A DNA stretch of 64,000 nucleotides. Source: Oxalobacteraceae bacterium. Lineage in GTDB: Bacteria > Pseudomonadota > Gammaproteobacteria > Burkholderiales > Burkholderiaceae_D. Below the pieces are notes generated by a model, which saw only the letters and a program-made list of their open reading frames with translations, ran no database searches and had not been told where the DNA came from. Made by a program: the position numbers and the translations under genes. The DNA is taken from NCBI GenBank assembly GCA_013284265.1, contig JABTBR010000019.1:51908-115907 (forward strand), given 5' to 3'. Below are positions 18,134 to 26,746 of this stretch, piece after piece. Numbering within the stretch: the stretch's first letter is position 1; each line of letters starts with the position of its first letter.

Positions 18134-18690
18134 CTACGGAAGTTGCCGAAACCGTATTGGCCAAGCAGGTCGTAAAAGTGTGCCATGCCATACGGGAAGT
18201 TCGCGTCCGCGCCGTTGGCATAGGAGATGACGAAAATTTTCGACAAGGCGAAGGCGACACGCTGGCGCAACTGATCGTCACCAATATTGAGGTCGCCAGT
18301 GATTCTGAGATCGCCAATGGCATGGCGCCAGAATGATTCAAACCACTGTGGTTGATCCGCTTTGGAGGCACTATCGATCGCCTTCAATTGCCGGTCGCGC
18401 TCCATCATGAAGGGCAGGTGGAGATTTTGGGGTTTGGCGAACTGCTCCGTGATCCAGGCGTGGCTGCCTTTTCTGCACAACTCGTCCATGGTCTTGAAAC
18501 TGGAGCCGAAACTGGCTTGCGTCAGAAAGCGCGAGGCTTCCTTTGCTGTCATATTTCCATAGGACTGGCCTGGAAGGCAAATGCTGGCGGCGGATTGGGG
18601 TGCCGGCTCGGCGGCTTGCGATTGCGGGCTGGCGCAGATGCCTGCCAGCGCCAGGGCGGCGACAACGCGTGTGGGTCTTCCGATGTTCAT
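18118..18690 (-). pseudogene. Truncated DUF1800 protein (N-terminal ~185 residues)
   Basis: This encodes 190 residues with a signal peptide and the start of a DUF1800 domain: AKEASRFLTQASFGSSFKTM, then DQLRQRVAFALSKIFVISY. It matches the first third of the paralogues at 20433-22208 and 24024-25736. Homology stops at YGFGNFR; five out-of-frame residues (SRPRR) and a stop follow, where the paralogues continue GNFRELL or MNFRDLL for another 380 residues. The start and an AAGGATG ribosome binding site are intact, so a short product could still be made. This is the distal member of a three-pair tandem array. Confidence 0.85.
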
Positions 18691-18851
18691 TTTTCATCCT
18701 TGATGTTTTTTCAACAACGCGGATTCTAGAGTATTCGCAGGAGAAACAAATGTGTTTTTAGATGGCGATGTTGCAGCGTGCGCGCAAAGATATTTTTTGT
18801 TAATTTAACTGGAAGTTACCGTGAGGTCGATGGAAGTTACTATGAGGAAAA

Positions 18852-18880
18852 GGAGGTTATTGCATTGAAATGTGCAATAA
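18852..18880 (-). promoter_or_regulatory. Conserved upstream box of the DUF1800 array, copy 1
   Basis: On the minus strand it reads TTCAATGCAATAACCTCC, matching boxes at the same place before the two intact pairs (about 140-160 bases before each start). It overlaps a perfect palindrome, TTATTGCA (18857-18864) and TGCAATAA (18873-18880). The 272-base gap also holds an imperfect hairpin at 18922-18952 and is otherwise AT-rich without genes. Confidence 0.5.
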
Positions 18881-18962
18881 AAACAACAACATGCCCATAT
18901 TGCCGAGTCAAGTGTTGATGGCAGCGCCAGGGGCCGATGGCCGCCGGCGCTGTTCATTTACA

Positions 18963-20429
18963 TCAGGCGGGCTTCATGAAGCCAAGGTCGGGCTTGCTAA
19001 AACCGGCCAGACGGGGGAATACGGTGGCAATTTGAGCGCCATCCAGGCCAAACCACGTGGCCAGCGTGGCCGCATACTGCTCCACCGAGGTGGTCGGCAG
19101 TAGAGCGCCGGAGCCGACATCCCAAGCGTTGTTCAGGGCGACAAGAGGGACTTCGCCGTAGATCTTGCCGCCGTAGACGGCGCCGCCCACAACAAAGTGG
19201 TGCGCACCCCAGCCGTGGTCGCTGCCGTCGCCATTGCTCGAGAGCGTACGGCCAAAGTCGGAGGCTGTAAACAGCGTCACCTGGCTGCTGATGTCGCCAC
19301 TCCCTGGGAAGGCGCGCATGGTGCTGTCGAAATATGCCAATGCGTGGTCCAGCTTGGCCATCAGGTCGGCATGGTCGATACGCTGGTTATCGTGGGTATC
19401 GAAGCCTGGCAAACTGACGAAGAACACCTGGCGCTTGACGCCCAAATTGGTACGGCCGCCAATAATGCGCGCCACACTCTGCAGTTGTATCGCCAGCGGA
19501 TTCGGGGCCCAGGTATCCGCATCGCTTGGTTTGACTTTCGGCAGTTTATATTGCGTCGGATTGGGCACGCCACCTGCGCCGGCCGGCAGCATGTTGGTGC
19601 TCAGTGCCTGTTGCGCGGCAATGGAGCGCGCCACGATCTGCGCATGCTCGTTCTCAATCGGGTTGTCGCGCGCCGCCGTGATGGTATCTTTCACCATCGA
19701 AGGGGTGCCCGCCACCACATTCATATCGAAGAAGTTCGACTTCAGGCTCGAAATGGCGACCGCACCTTGTGAGCTGACTTGATAGGGAGTCGTGATGGCG
19801 CCAGCCAGGAAGACGGTATTACCCGAGGCCGAGACACAGGTGAATTTATGGTCGCTGTTCGAATCGTGTTTCGCGTCAGCCAACTTGCCGCCCCAACCGA
19901 AATTGGCGCCTTCGGGTTTGAGCGACTGCCACATCGACTGCTGATCGTTGTGCGAGAACAGTTTCGGTGGCGCCAGGGACCGGTCCGCCTTATACACGTC
20001 CTTATTCGCAATCGGTTGCAGCAGGGTGCCCACGTTGGCCACGATTGCGGCCCGGTTATTGCCGTACAAACCATGGAGCGCGGTCAGATTCGGGTTCAGG
20101 CCGAAGCTACGCACCCCATTGTCGCTGCCCGTCGATGGAAGCTTCAGCAGGCTGAGCTTGTCGAGCATGATCGAGCCGCTGCCGCCGGTGCTGCGCTGCG
20201 CGCTGTAGTAGCCCCACTCTTCATTGTCCATCGCCAGCACGGTGTTGTAGTGATCATTGCCACCGGCCAGGAACAGACAGATGATCGCCTTGTAATCGGT
20301 GGCGTTCTCCGCTGCGGCCTCGCCCATGACGGCCAGATTGATCGCCAGCGGTACGGCGGCGCTGCCGCCTGCCATGGTCAGCAGATTGCCAACGAAACGG
20401 CGGCGTGATTGATTGTGTTCCATAGTCAT
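18963..20429 (-). CDS. DUF1501 protein with Tat signal
   Basis: This encodes 488 residues. The N terminus has the Tat signal NQSRRRFVGNLLTMAGGSAA, so the folded protein is exported. DUF1501 members look like alkaline-phosphatase-fold (sulfatase-like) proteins. Visible conserved pieces are ICLFLAGGNDHYNTV, the motif VSLPGFDTHDNQ, LFTASDFGRTLSSNGDGSDH and GWGAHHFVVGG, with His/Asp residues of the kind that bind metal. The function is unknown; the protein is nearly always encoded next to a DUF1800 partner, as here (3 bases between the genes). The start could be the ATG at 20429 or the next one 6 bases on; both sit behind AAAGGATG. Confidence 0.88.
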   Translation of the reverse strand: MTMEHNQSRRRFVGNLLTMAGGSAAVPLAINLAVMGEAAAENATDYKAIICLFLAGGNDHYNTVLAMDNEEWGYYSAQRSTGGSGSIMLDKLSLLKLPSTGSDNGVRSFGLNPNLTALHGLYGNNRAAIVANVGTLLQPIANKDVYKADRSLAPPKLFSHNDQQSMWQSLKPEGANFGWGGKLADAKHDSNSDHKFTCVSASGNTVFLAGAITTPYQVSSQGAVAISSLKSNFFDMNVVAGTPSMVKDTITAARDNPIENEHAQIVARSIAAQQALSTNMLPAGAGGVPNPTQYKLPKVKPSDADTWAPNPLAIQLQSVARIIGGRTNLGVKRQVFFVSLPGFDTHDNQRIDHADLMAKLDHALAYFDSTMRAFPGSGDISSQVTLFTASDFGRTLSSNGDGSDHGWGAHHFVVGGAVYGGKIYGEVPLVALNNAWDVGSGALLPTTSVEQYAATLATWFGLDGAQIATVFPRLAGFSKPDLGFMKPA

Positions 20430-20432
20430 CCT

Positions 20433-22208
20433 TTATTTCTGTACCAAGTATTCGGGGGCAGCCATCGTCATGTAAATCGCCAGGCCGACACGGTTGCGCA
20501 CGCCCATCAGGACGGCGGCGGCATTGCTGTTGTCGGACTTGAGCGCCGGGAAATAGATGGTCTGCATCCTTGCTTTGATGAGAGCGCGGTAGGTATCCGG
20601 CAGGGTGTCGTTGGTCAGCAAAATGCTGACGTGACGTATCAGCTTGTCCGGTTCGGAGGCCAAGGCGTACTCGTTCACATATTGGCTGGTGATGTCATGG
20701 TCGGCGTACACGCCGCCGGTGCTGTAAGTTGGTGCCCCAAAGCCCTTGCGGACCATTTCTTCGAGCGCATTCAGATAGCCGGTGACAGACAGTTCCGACG
20801 TGGTTTGCAATTCCGGCGCGACCAGCTCTGGGTGCGAGATAGTCCAGCTTGACGGCATGTAAGCGGGACGGAAATAATTGAACACGCTGGGCGCGCGCAG
20901 CGGCGACTGACCGAAGGTGGCCACAGGATCGTCGGCGATATACGCCCTGAAGTTGCCGCTATTCGAATAGGCATTGAAAGCGCGCGCCCAGTTTGCTGCG
21001 CGGACGATAGGTTCGCGCAGTTTGTAAGTTCTTGCGTTGGGCAGGCGCGCCTCATCGTCCATCAGAATGGCACGGATGACAGTTTGCATATTGCCACGAT
21101 CGCCAGGGGTGTTGAACGCCAGGGCCACCCGTCGCACATAGTCGGGGGAGGGATTGCTAGTAACCAGACGCTGAATCAGCTGGCGGCCGATAAAGGGGCC
21201 GACATTGTCATGATTGAAGAGTTCGTCGATCGCCTGATCCATCTCCGTTTCACCGGCATTGCTGGCGTTGCTGGCCGGAATGGTCTTGGTCAGGAATGCC
21301 TTCGATGAGGTGGAATGGAAGTAGGGATACATTTGCATCGGCACGATTTCGCGGTCGGGGGGCTTTACCGAATCATCGTCACCGTAGAAGCGCAGCGCCG
21401 TGTTAGTGCCGCCGCCCCAGCTCCAGCCGGTAAACACCTTGGCCAGGCCCTCCACGTCCTCATGCTTATAGGTCTCGATCGGATTATTTTGGGCATCGAG
21501 CAGGCGCTCGCCATTTGTGTCGAGCTTGTACAAGCCGATGGAAAACAGTTGCATGATTTCGCGCGCGAAATTTTCGTCCGGCACCCGCTGGACGGCGACA
21601 TTTGGCGGCGTTTCTTTTTCGTTGCGCAGGTGGCTCAGGTACAGACCCATCATCGGGTGGGTGGCGACCATTTTCAGCAAGTCGCGGAAATTCATGAGGC
21701 CATATTTGCCGAGCTTGTCGTAGTAGTCCGCCATACCGCGCGGCTTGAAAGTAACGGCGCCACTGTTGAACGAGACCACGAAGATTTCCGACAGCGCAAA
21801 CGCGACGCGCTGGCGCAACTGGTCCTTGCCGACCTGGCCGCCGTCGCCAATGGCCTGACGCCAGAACGATTCTACCCAGTGGGTCTGATCCAGTTTGCCG
21901 TTGACGGGTGCGGGCGATCGATGGTCGAGGTAGTACAGATTGGTGTTGAGCGGCACATGCTCAATTGCGAACTGGGCGGTGATCCAGTCGTTATAACCCA
22001 AATGGCAGAGCTCTTCGATGCTGGCGGTGCTCGGGCCAAAAGTGGCTTGGCCGAGGAAGCGAGCCGCCTCCGCAGTGTTCATTCGGTGGCCCTCGAAGGC
22101 GCAGAGCGACTCGGCCGAGACAGGGGCAGGTGCCGCTGCCTGGGCGGTAGCGCTCAGACCGGCCAGCGCCAGGGCCGCGATCAATCGTGTTGGTGTTCCG
22201 ATGTTCAT
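20433..22208 (-). CDS. DUF1800 protein, secreted
   Basis: This encodes 591 residues with an N-terminal signal peptide (cleavage near AQA, about residue 24). The DUF1800 domain runs from AARFLGQATFGPSTASIEEL through DQLRQRVAFALSEIFVVSF, GLYLSHLRNEKETPPN, PDENFAREIMQLFSIGLY, VFTGWSW, IGRQLIQRLVTSNPSP and NYFRPAYMPSS to MAAPEYLVQK at the end. The role is unknown; exported DUF1800/DUF1501 pairs are widespread in soil and aquatic bacteria. A ribosome binding site (AAGGATAG) precedes the ATG. The downstream DUF1501 gene follows almost without a gap. Confidence 0.88.
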   Translation of the reverse strand: MNIGTPTRLIAALALAGLSATAQAAAPAPVSAESLCAFEGHRMNTAEAARFLGQATFGPSTASIEELCHLGYNDWITAQFAIEHVPLNTNLYYLDHRSPAPVNGKLDQTHWVESFWRQAIGDGGQVGKDQLRQRVAFALSEIFVVSFNSGAVTFKPRGMADYYDKLGKYGLMNFRDLLKMVATHPMMGLYLSHLRNEKETPPNVAVQRVPDENFAREIMQLFSIGLYKLDTNGERLLDAQNNPIETYKHEDVEGLAKVFTGWSWGGGTNTALRFYGDDDSVKPPDREIVPMQMYPYFHSTSSKAFLTKTIPASNASNAGETEMDQAIDELFNHDNVGPFIGRQLIQRLVTSNPSPDYVRRVALAFNTPGDRGNMQTVIRAILMDDEARLPNARTYKLREPIVRAANWARAFNAYSNSGNFRAYIADDPVATFGQSPLRAPSVFNYFRPAYMPSSWTISHPELVAPELQTTSELSVTGYLNALEEMVRKGFGAPTYSTGGVYADHDITSQYVNEYALASEPDKLIRHVSILLTNDTLPDTYRALIKARMQTIYFPALKSDNSNAAAVLMGVRNRVGLAIYMTMAAPEYLVQK

Positions 22209-22351
22209 CTTCTATCCTTAGTGTTTTATCAACGTCAAGAATTCTCGAAGATTTCATACCTGAAGTAAATAGAGCATTCCGCGGCAAGCGGATACGTGAT
22301 TTGGACAAACTACATTTTTGCTAGCTTAAGCAGGGGAAAGCGGGATAATTA

Positions 22352-22380
22352 CCAGAAGTTAATATTGAAGCATCAATATT
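22352..22380 (-). promoter_or_regulatory. Conserved upstream box of the DUF1800 array, copy 2
   Basis: On the minus strand it reads TTCAATATTAACTTCTGG, 144 bases before the DUF1800 start. It overlaps a perfect 20-base palindrome: AATATTGA (22361-22368), AGCA, TCAATATT (22373-22380). The 369-base gap 22209-22577 contains only this box, other AT-rich sequence and the terminator of the upstream pair. Confidence 0.5.
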
Positions 22381-22528
22381 ATATATTTTAATAACATGTT
22401 GCAGATATGCCTCATTTTCATCAATTGTTACAATTTTTGAGGATCTCCTTGGCATATTTTTCTTGACAAGGATTTTACTGTCACTCGTGCGGGGCAGAGT
22501 GGGCGGGGAGTTTCCGGGCGAAAAAAAA

Positions 22529-22554
22529 GCAGTGCCGGCGACTGCCGGCACTGC
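22529..22554 (-). terminator. Intrinsic terminator after the second DUF1501 gene
   Basis: GCAGTGCCGGC (22529-22539) and GCCGGCACTGC (22544-22554) form a perfect 11-bp stem with a 4-base loop. On the minus strand it is followed by eight T. It lies 23 bases after the stop of the DUF1501 gene at 22578 and separates the array members. Confidence 0.9.
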
Positions 22555-22577
22555 TTTTTCCAGATGTGAGGACCGGG

Positions 22578-24020
22578 TCAGGCCGCCGACATGAAGCCCA
22601 GATTACGGGTGCTGAAATTGCCCAGGTTAGGAAAGACATCGGTGAGCTGGCTTGCGCTCAGGCCGAACCAGGTAGCCAGTGTGGCGCCGTACTGGTCCAC
22701 CGAGAAGGTGGGCAGCAGCGAGCCGGAACTGACATCGTAGTCGTGATTGAGTCCGATCGGCGGCACGGCGCCGTAGATGTCGCCGCCCTTGACCGCGCCG
22801 CCGATCACGAAGTGGTGCGAGCCCCAGCCGTGGTCCGAGCCGTCGCCATTGCTGGCGAAAGTGCGGCCGAAGTCGGAGGCGGTAAACAGCGTGACCTGCC
22901 TGCGCATGTCGGTCCCCTGCAGCGCGGCCAGGGCGGCGTCGAAGTACGCCAGTGCATGGGCCAGCTTGGCCATCAGGTCGCCATGGCGGGCGCGCTCGTT
23001 GTCGTGGGTGTCGAAGCCAGACAGGTTGACGTAGAACACCTGGCGCTTGGCGCCCAGGCCGCCGCGTCCACCGATGATGCGTGCCACCGTCTGCAACTGC
23101 ACGGCCAGCGGGTTCGTTGCCAGCAAGCCGGTGTTCGGATTGACATACCGGGTCGGGTCGGGCACGCCGCCGCTGCCGGCGGCCAGTATCGCGCCGCTCA
23201 GCAGGGACTGCGCGGCGATCGAACGGCTGACCACGGCCGCATGTTCCTTGCCGATGTTGGTGGTGCCGCCGGCGGTGATCACCTGCTGCAAGGTGTTGCT
23301 CTGGGCGGGGGAATTGAACAGCATGTTGTTCAGGGTGCGGATCGGCACCGCGCCGGCCGCGCCGACCTGGTACTGGCGCACATCGCGCCCGGTCAGGAAC
23401 ACGGCGTTGCCGGCCGCCGAGATGCAGGTGAAGTTCGCATGGCTGTTGGAGGCGGCCAGCATGTCGCCCATCCGCCCGCCCCAGCCGAAGGCGGCGCCTT
23501 CGGGCTTGTAGGATTGCCACAGCGACTGCTGGTCGTTGTGCGAAAACAGTTTCGGCGGCAGATTGCTGCCGGCGCGGTACTGCAGCCGGGTAGTGGGCTG
23601 GATCAGGGTGCCGACATTGGCGACGATGGCCGCCCGGCCCTGCTCGAACAGGGCCTTGATCGGCTTGAGCTCGGGGTGCAGGGCGAAGCTGCGGCCCGGG
23701 TTGGCGTTGCCCGAGGGCGTGATCGGCAGCACGCCGTTGACCGCGCCCACGCCGGGCAGGGCGATCGAACCGCTGTCCTTGGTGGTGCGGATGGTGCTGT
23801 AGGCATTCCAGGATTCGCTGTCGGTGGCCAACAAGGTATTGAAATGGTCATTTCCGCCACCCATGTACAGGCAGATCAGCGCCTTGTAGTCGGTCGCCGT
23901 TTCGGCGGCGGCCTGGCCCATGGCGGCCAGGTTCAGTGCGAAGGGCGCGGCGCTGCCGCCGGCCATGGTCAGGATGTTGCCGATGAAGCGGCGCCGTGAT
24001 TGATTGTGGTCCATGCTCAT
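22578..24020 (-). CDS. DUF1501 protein with Tat signal, second paralogue
   Basis: This encodes 480 residues with Tat signal NQSRRRFIGNILTMAGGSAA. It is close to the 18963-20429 paralogue, sharing LICLYMGGGNDHFNTLLA, VNLSGFDTHDNE, LFTASDFGRTFASNGDGSDH, GWGSHHFVIGG, the SVDQYGATLATWFGL segment and the NLGFM end. This copy has higher local GC than the first. The gene starts 3 bases after the stop of its DUF1800 partner, and a strong terminator follows it. An exported phosphatase/sulfatase-like fold is expected; the substrate is unknown. Confidence 0.88.
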   Translation of the reverse strand: MSMDHNQSRRRFIGNILTMAGGSAAPFALNLAAMGQAAAETATDYKALICLYMGGGNDHFNTLLATDSESWNAYSTIRTTKDSGSIALPGVGAVNGVLPITPSGNANPGRSFALHPELKPIKALFEQGRAAIVANVGTLIQPTTRLQYRAGSNLPPKLFSHNDQQSLWQSYKPEGAAFGWGGRMGDMLAASNSHANFTCISAAGNAVFLTGRDVRQYQVGAAGAVPIRTLNNMLFNSPAQSNTLQQVITAGGTTNIGKEHAAVVSRSIAAQSLLSGAILAAGSGGVPDPTRYVNPNTGLLATNPLAVQLQTVARIIGGRGGLGAKRQVFYVNLSGFDTHDNERARHGDLMAKLAHALAYFDAALAALQGTDMRRQVTLFTASDFGRTFASNGDGSDHGWGSHHFVIGGAVKGGDIYGAVPPIGLNHDYDVSSGSLLPTFSVDQYGATLATWFGLSASQLTDVFPNLGNFSTRNLGFMSAA

Positions 24021-24023
24021 TCC

Positions 24024-25736
24024 TTATTTTTGTACCAGGTATTCGGGCGACGCCATCGTCAGGAAGATCGCCAGGCAGGCGCGCTGGCGGCGCACCTCGG
24101 CCATCACGGCGGCATTGCCGGCGTCGGGCTTGGGATAGTACATCCCGGTCATGGCGGTGGAAATCATGCCGCGCAGCTCAGGCGACATGGTGCCGTTGGT
24201 CAGCAGCAGGCTGACGCGGTCGAGCAGCAGCTCGGGCGTATCGGCCAGCGCGATCTCGGCGGCATAGTCTGGCCGCACATCATAGTTGCTGCCCACGCCC
24301 TTGCGCACCACCTCTTCCATGAAGTTCAGGTAACCGGTGACCGAAGGTTCGGCCGTGATCTGCATTTCCGGCGCGACCTGGCCGGCGTCGGCGATGCTGC
24401 TGTTGGGCGGCACATAGGACGGGCGGTAGAAATTGAACACCGAGGGCGAGCGCATCGGGCTCTGGCCCAGGCCGGTGAGCGGATCGTCCAGGGTGGTGAT
24501 GTAGAAACGGCCAGAGCCGGATTTGGCATTGAAGGCGCGTGCCCAGTTGGCCAGACGCACGATAGGCTCGCGCAGCTTGGAGACCGTGGGATTGCCAGGC
24601 TGGCGCGCTTCCGGGTCCAGCAGGATGGCACGGATCACCGCCTTCATGTCGCCGCGCACGCCGCTGCCATTGTCGGCGAAGGCGGCCGAGACGCGTCCGA
24701 TATAGGCCGGGCTCGGGTTGCTGGTGACCAGGCGCTGGATCAGCTGGCGGCCGATGAACGGTCCCACGTTCGGATGGTTGAACAGGGTGTCGAGCGCGAC
24801 CTGGGCATCCCACTCGCCGCTGGTGTTGCCGCGGATGGTCACGCCGAGGAACTTCTTCTCCGAGGTCGAGTGGAAGTCCGGATAATTCTGCATCAGTTTC
24901 CAGTCGCGGTCCTCGGCGGCCACATAGCCGTAGAAGCGCTGGATCGAGCGGTCGGGGCCGCGCCAGCTCCAGCCGGTGAAGACCTTGGCCAGGCCGGCCA
25001 CGTCGTCGTGGGTATAGGTTTCAATCGGCTTGCCATTGCTGAGCTTGACGGAGCCGTCCGGGTTCAACTGGTACAGGCCGATGGTAAACAGCTGCATGAT
25101 TTCGCGCGCGAAATTTTCGTCCGGCAGGCGGTAGTCCTGTTCCTTCTGGTTGCGCAGATGGCTCAGGTAGATCCCCATCATCGGGTGCAGGGCCACATGT
25201 TCAAGCAATTCGCGGAAATTGCCAAAGCAGTAGCGGCCCAGGCGGTCGTAGTAGTCGCCTATGCCGCGCGGGAAATTCTCGCCGGCGGCATTGTCGTAGG
25301 ACACCACGAAAATCTCGGACAGGGCGAAGGACATGCGCTGGCGTAACTGGTCCTCGCCGCCGATGGCCTGACGCCAGAAGGATTCGAAAAATTGCGGCTG
25401 GTCCAGGCGCACGCCGGGATCGAGCTGCAAGGCGCGCGCCTTCATATAGTCCAGGTGGTTGTACTTCATCTTGGAGAACTGGTCGGTGATCCAGTTGTCC
25501 GGTCCCATCTCGACCAGGGCATTGATGCTAGCCATGCTGGGGCCAAAACTGGCCTGTGTCAGAAAGCGTGCCGCCTCGGCCTGGCTCATCCTGGAGGTGG
25601 AGGTTTCCGCGAGGGTCAGCCCGCCCTGGCCGCTGCGCGCTTCGCTGCTGTTGGCGTCGTGAGAGCGGTCGCCGCAGGCGCTGACGACGCAGATGGCGAG
25701 CGCGGCCAGAAGTAGTTTAGGAGTCCGGAATTGCAT
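24024..25736 (-). CDS. DUF1800 lipoprotein, first gene of the array
   Basis: This encodes 570 residues. The N terminus, MQFRTPKLLLAALAICVVSAC, carries a lipobox (Cys21), so unlike the other DUF1800 proteins here this one is probably lipid-anchored. The domain is complete: AARFLTQASFGPSMASINAL, QLRQRMSFALSEIFVVSYDN, GIYLSHLRNQKEQD, DENFAREIMQLFTIGLYQLN, VFTGWSWRG, IGRQLIQRLVTSNPSPAYIG, FYRPSYVPP and MASPEYLVQK. It is the promoter-proximal gene of the first pair. Its own upstream region contains the conserved box shared by all three pairs. Confidence 0.88.
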   Translation of the reverse strand: MQFRTPKLLLAALAICVVSACGDRSHDANSSEARSGQGGLTLAETSTSRMSQAEAARFLTQASFGPSMASINALVEMGPDNWITDQFSKMKYNHLDYMKARALQLDPGVRLDQPQFFESFWRQAIGGEDQLRQRMSFALSEIFVVSYDNAAGENFPRGIGDYYDRLGRYCFGNFRELLEHVALHPMMGIYLSHLRNQKEQDYRLPDENFAREIMQLFTIGLYQLNPDGSVKLSNGKPIETYTHDDVAGLAKVFTGWSWRGPDRSIQRFYGYVAAEDRDWKLMQNYPDFHSTSEKKFLGVTIRGNTSGEWDAQVALDTLFNHPNVGPFIGRQLIQRLVTSNPSPAYIGRVSAAFADNGSGVRGDMKAVIRAILLDPEARQPGNPTVSKLREPIVRLANWARAFNAKSGSGRFYITTLDDPLTGLGQSPMRSPSVFNFYRPSYVPPNSSIADAGQVAPEMQITAEPSVTGYLNFMEEVVRKGVGSNYDVRPDYAAEIALADTPELLLDRVSLLLTNGTMSPELRGMISTAMTGMYYPKPDAGNAAVMAEVRRQRACLAIFLTMASPEYLVQK

Positions 25737-25877
25737 TGCCTATCCTCAATATTTTTTCGACCGCTAGATTCTAAAAGAGTTAATTTCAGATGCAAGTGGT
25801 GTTTTCAATTGTGCGAAGCACCATTCCATAAATGCAATTTTTTGAGGGATTTTGCCCGATGATGTTGGGAAATTGTC

Positions 25878-25906
25878 GGAACTTAATATATTGAAATTGA
25901 ATATTA
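25878..25906 (-). promoter_or_regulatory. Conserved upstream box of the DUF1800 array, copy 3
   Basis: On the minus strand it reads TTCAATATATTAAGTTCC, 142 bases before the DUF1800 start. It overlaps an inverted repeat, TAATAT (25884-25889) and ATATTA (25901-25906). It lies in the 393-base AT-rich gap 25737-26129, which also holds the sigma-54 promoter of the opposite operon. Confidence 0.5.
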
Positions 25907-25937
25907 TTTTTCAGAAACGTTCATTTCGTGCGACGAA

Positions 25938-25959
25938 TTTGATGTTTTTTTGCATCAAA
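25938..25959 (+). promoter_or_regulatory. Inverted repeat, candidate enhancer for the sigma-54 promoter
   Basis: TTTGATG (25938-25944) and CATCAAA (25953-25959) are perfect arms around TTTTTTTG. The element lies about 115-135 bases upstream of the sigma-54 promoter, the usual distance for an activator site. A smaller repeat, GTCAA-CTCTC-TTGAC (26016-26030), lies nearer. Assignment to the activator at 33217-34683 is inference. Confidence 0.4.
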
Positions 25960-26072
25960 TGCGAAATTTATTTCGCGGTTTCCTTGACTTGAGGGCTGGG
26001 CACGAACGTTGTTTCGTCAACTCTCTTGACAAATCTGAAACGCCTTCCGGGAGGCTGTGCTGCAATGCAGCA

Positions 26073-26088
26073 TGGCATGGGCTTTGCT
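26073..26088 (+). promoter_or_regulatory. Sigma-54 promoter of the 26-33 kb operon
   Basis: TGGCAT-GGGCT-TTGCT matches the -24/-12 consensus (TGGCAC-N5-TTGCA), with GG and GC at the exact required spacing. Transcription would start near 26099, leaving about 30 bases before the ATG at 26130, which has AGGAG at 26119-26123. A sigma-54 activator gene closes the cluster at its other end. Confidence 0.75.
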
Positions 26089-26129
26089 GCTGGTCGGTGC
26101 AACGCCGTCTCGTCAACCAGGAGTACCCC

Positions 26130-26678
26130 ATGCCATCGGACTTGCTCGCCTACCGCCCTGAACTGGAATTGAATGCCACCGGGAAATTCGACGGCCGCGC
26201 CGACGCCGATCTGGCCACGCTGGGCTTCGCCGCCGAGGCGCTGGAGCTGCGCAGCGCCGCCGCCCTCGACCGGCTGATCGAGCGCATGGCCGCCCAGGGC
26301 GGGATGGCGCCGCAGGTCTTGCGCGGCACCTTGCCCGGCCGCGCGCTGCGCAGCCAGCTCAGGCGCGCCGCCCTGGCCGTGCTGCCCTTGCCGGGACAGA
26401 GCAGCGCCGCGCTGGCCGCGCTGAAAACCCGCGCCGCGCGCATTCTCGGCCTGGAACTCGAAGGGCTCAGCCCGGAAGACAAGGAGTTCGAGGTGGCCCA
26501 GCAGTTCGTGCGCTTCGCCCAGGATGCGATCCGCCGCACCGCGGCCGCGCCCGGGGCGGCCCAGGCCGCGCTGGTGCAGGCGGCGCGCCACCATGCGCCC
26601 GGCCTGCTGCGCCATGGCGTGCCGCAGCACGGGCGCTGGCTGCGCGCGGGACAGCGCCTGATCGTGCTCGATTGCTGA
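26130..26678 (+). CDS. Unknown protein A: paralogue of protein B with C-terminal GRW motif
   Basis: This encodes 182 residues, the first gene after the sigma-54 promoter, with ribosome binding site AGGAG. No signal peptide is seen. The N-terminal part has an acidic/aromatic start (YRPELELNATGKF) and Ala/Leu/Arg-rich helices. The C-terminal half is clearly related to the next gene product: LGLELEGLSPEDKEFEVAQQ then FVRFAQDAIRR, and ARHHAPGLL. It ends GRWLRAGQRLIVLDC, the motif found at the ends of two other proteins of the cluster. I have seen such sequences only as uncharacterised proteins; no function can be named. Confidence 0.75.
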   Translation: MPSDLLAYRPELELNATGKFDGRADADLATLGFAAEALELRSAAALDRLIERMAAQGGMAPQVLRGTLPGRALRSQLRRAALAVLPLPGQSSAALAALKTRAARILGLELEGLSPEDKEFEVAQQFVRFAQDAIRRTAAAPGAAQAALVQAARHHAPGLLRHGVPQHGRWLRAGQRLIVLDC

Positions 26679-26746
26679 GCTTGTCGCCGCCCGGCAGCTG
26701 TGCCTGCGCGGGCTTTTGTTGTTTCACACTTCAAGAGGGGTTCACC

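Noticed and set aside
18922..18952. Imperfect hairpin CAGCGCC ... GGCGCTG after the first DUF1501 gene as a terminator
   Set aside because: It has a 3x3 internal mismatch and no T run on the minus strand; kept only as a note.
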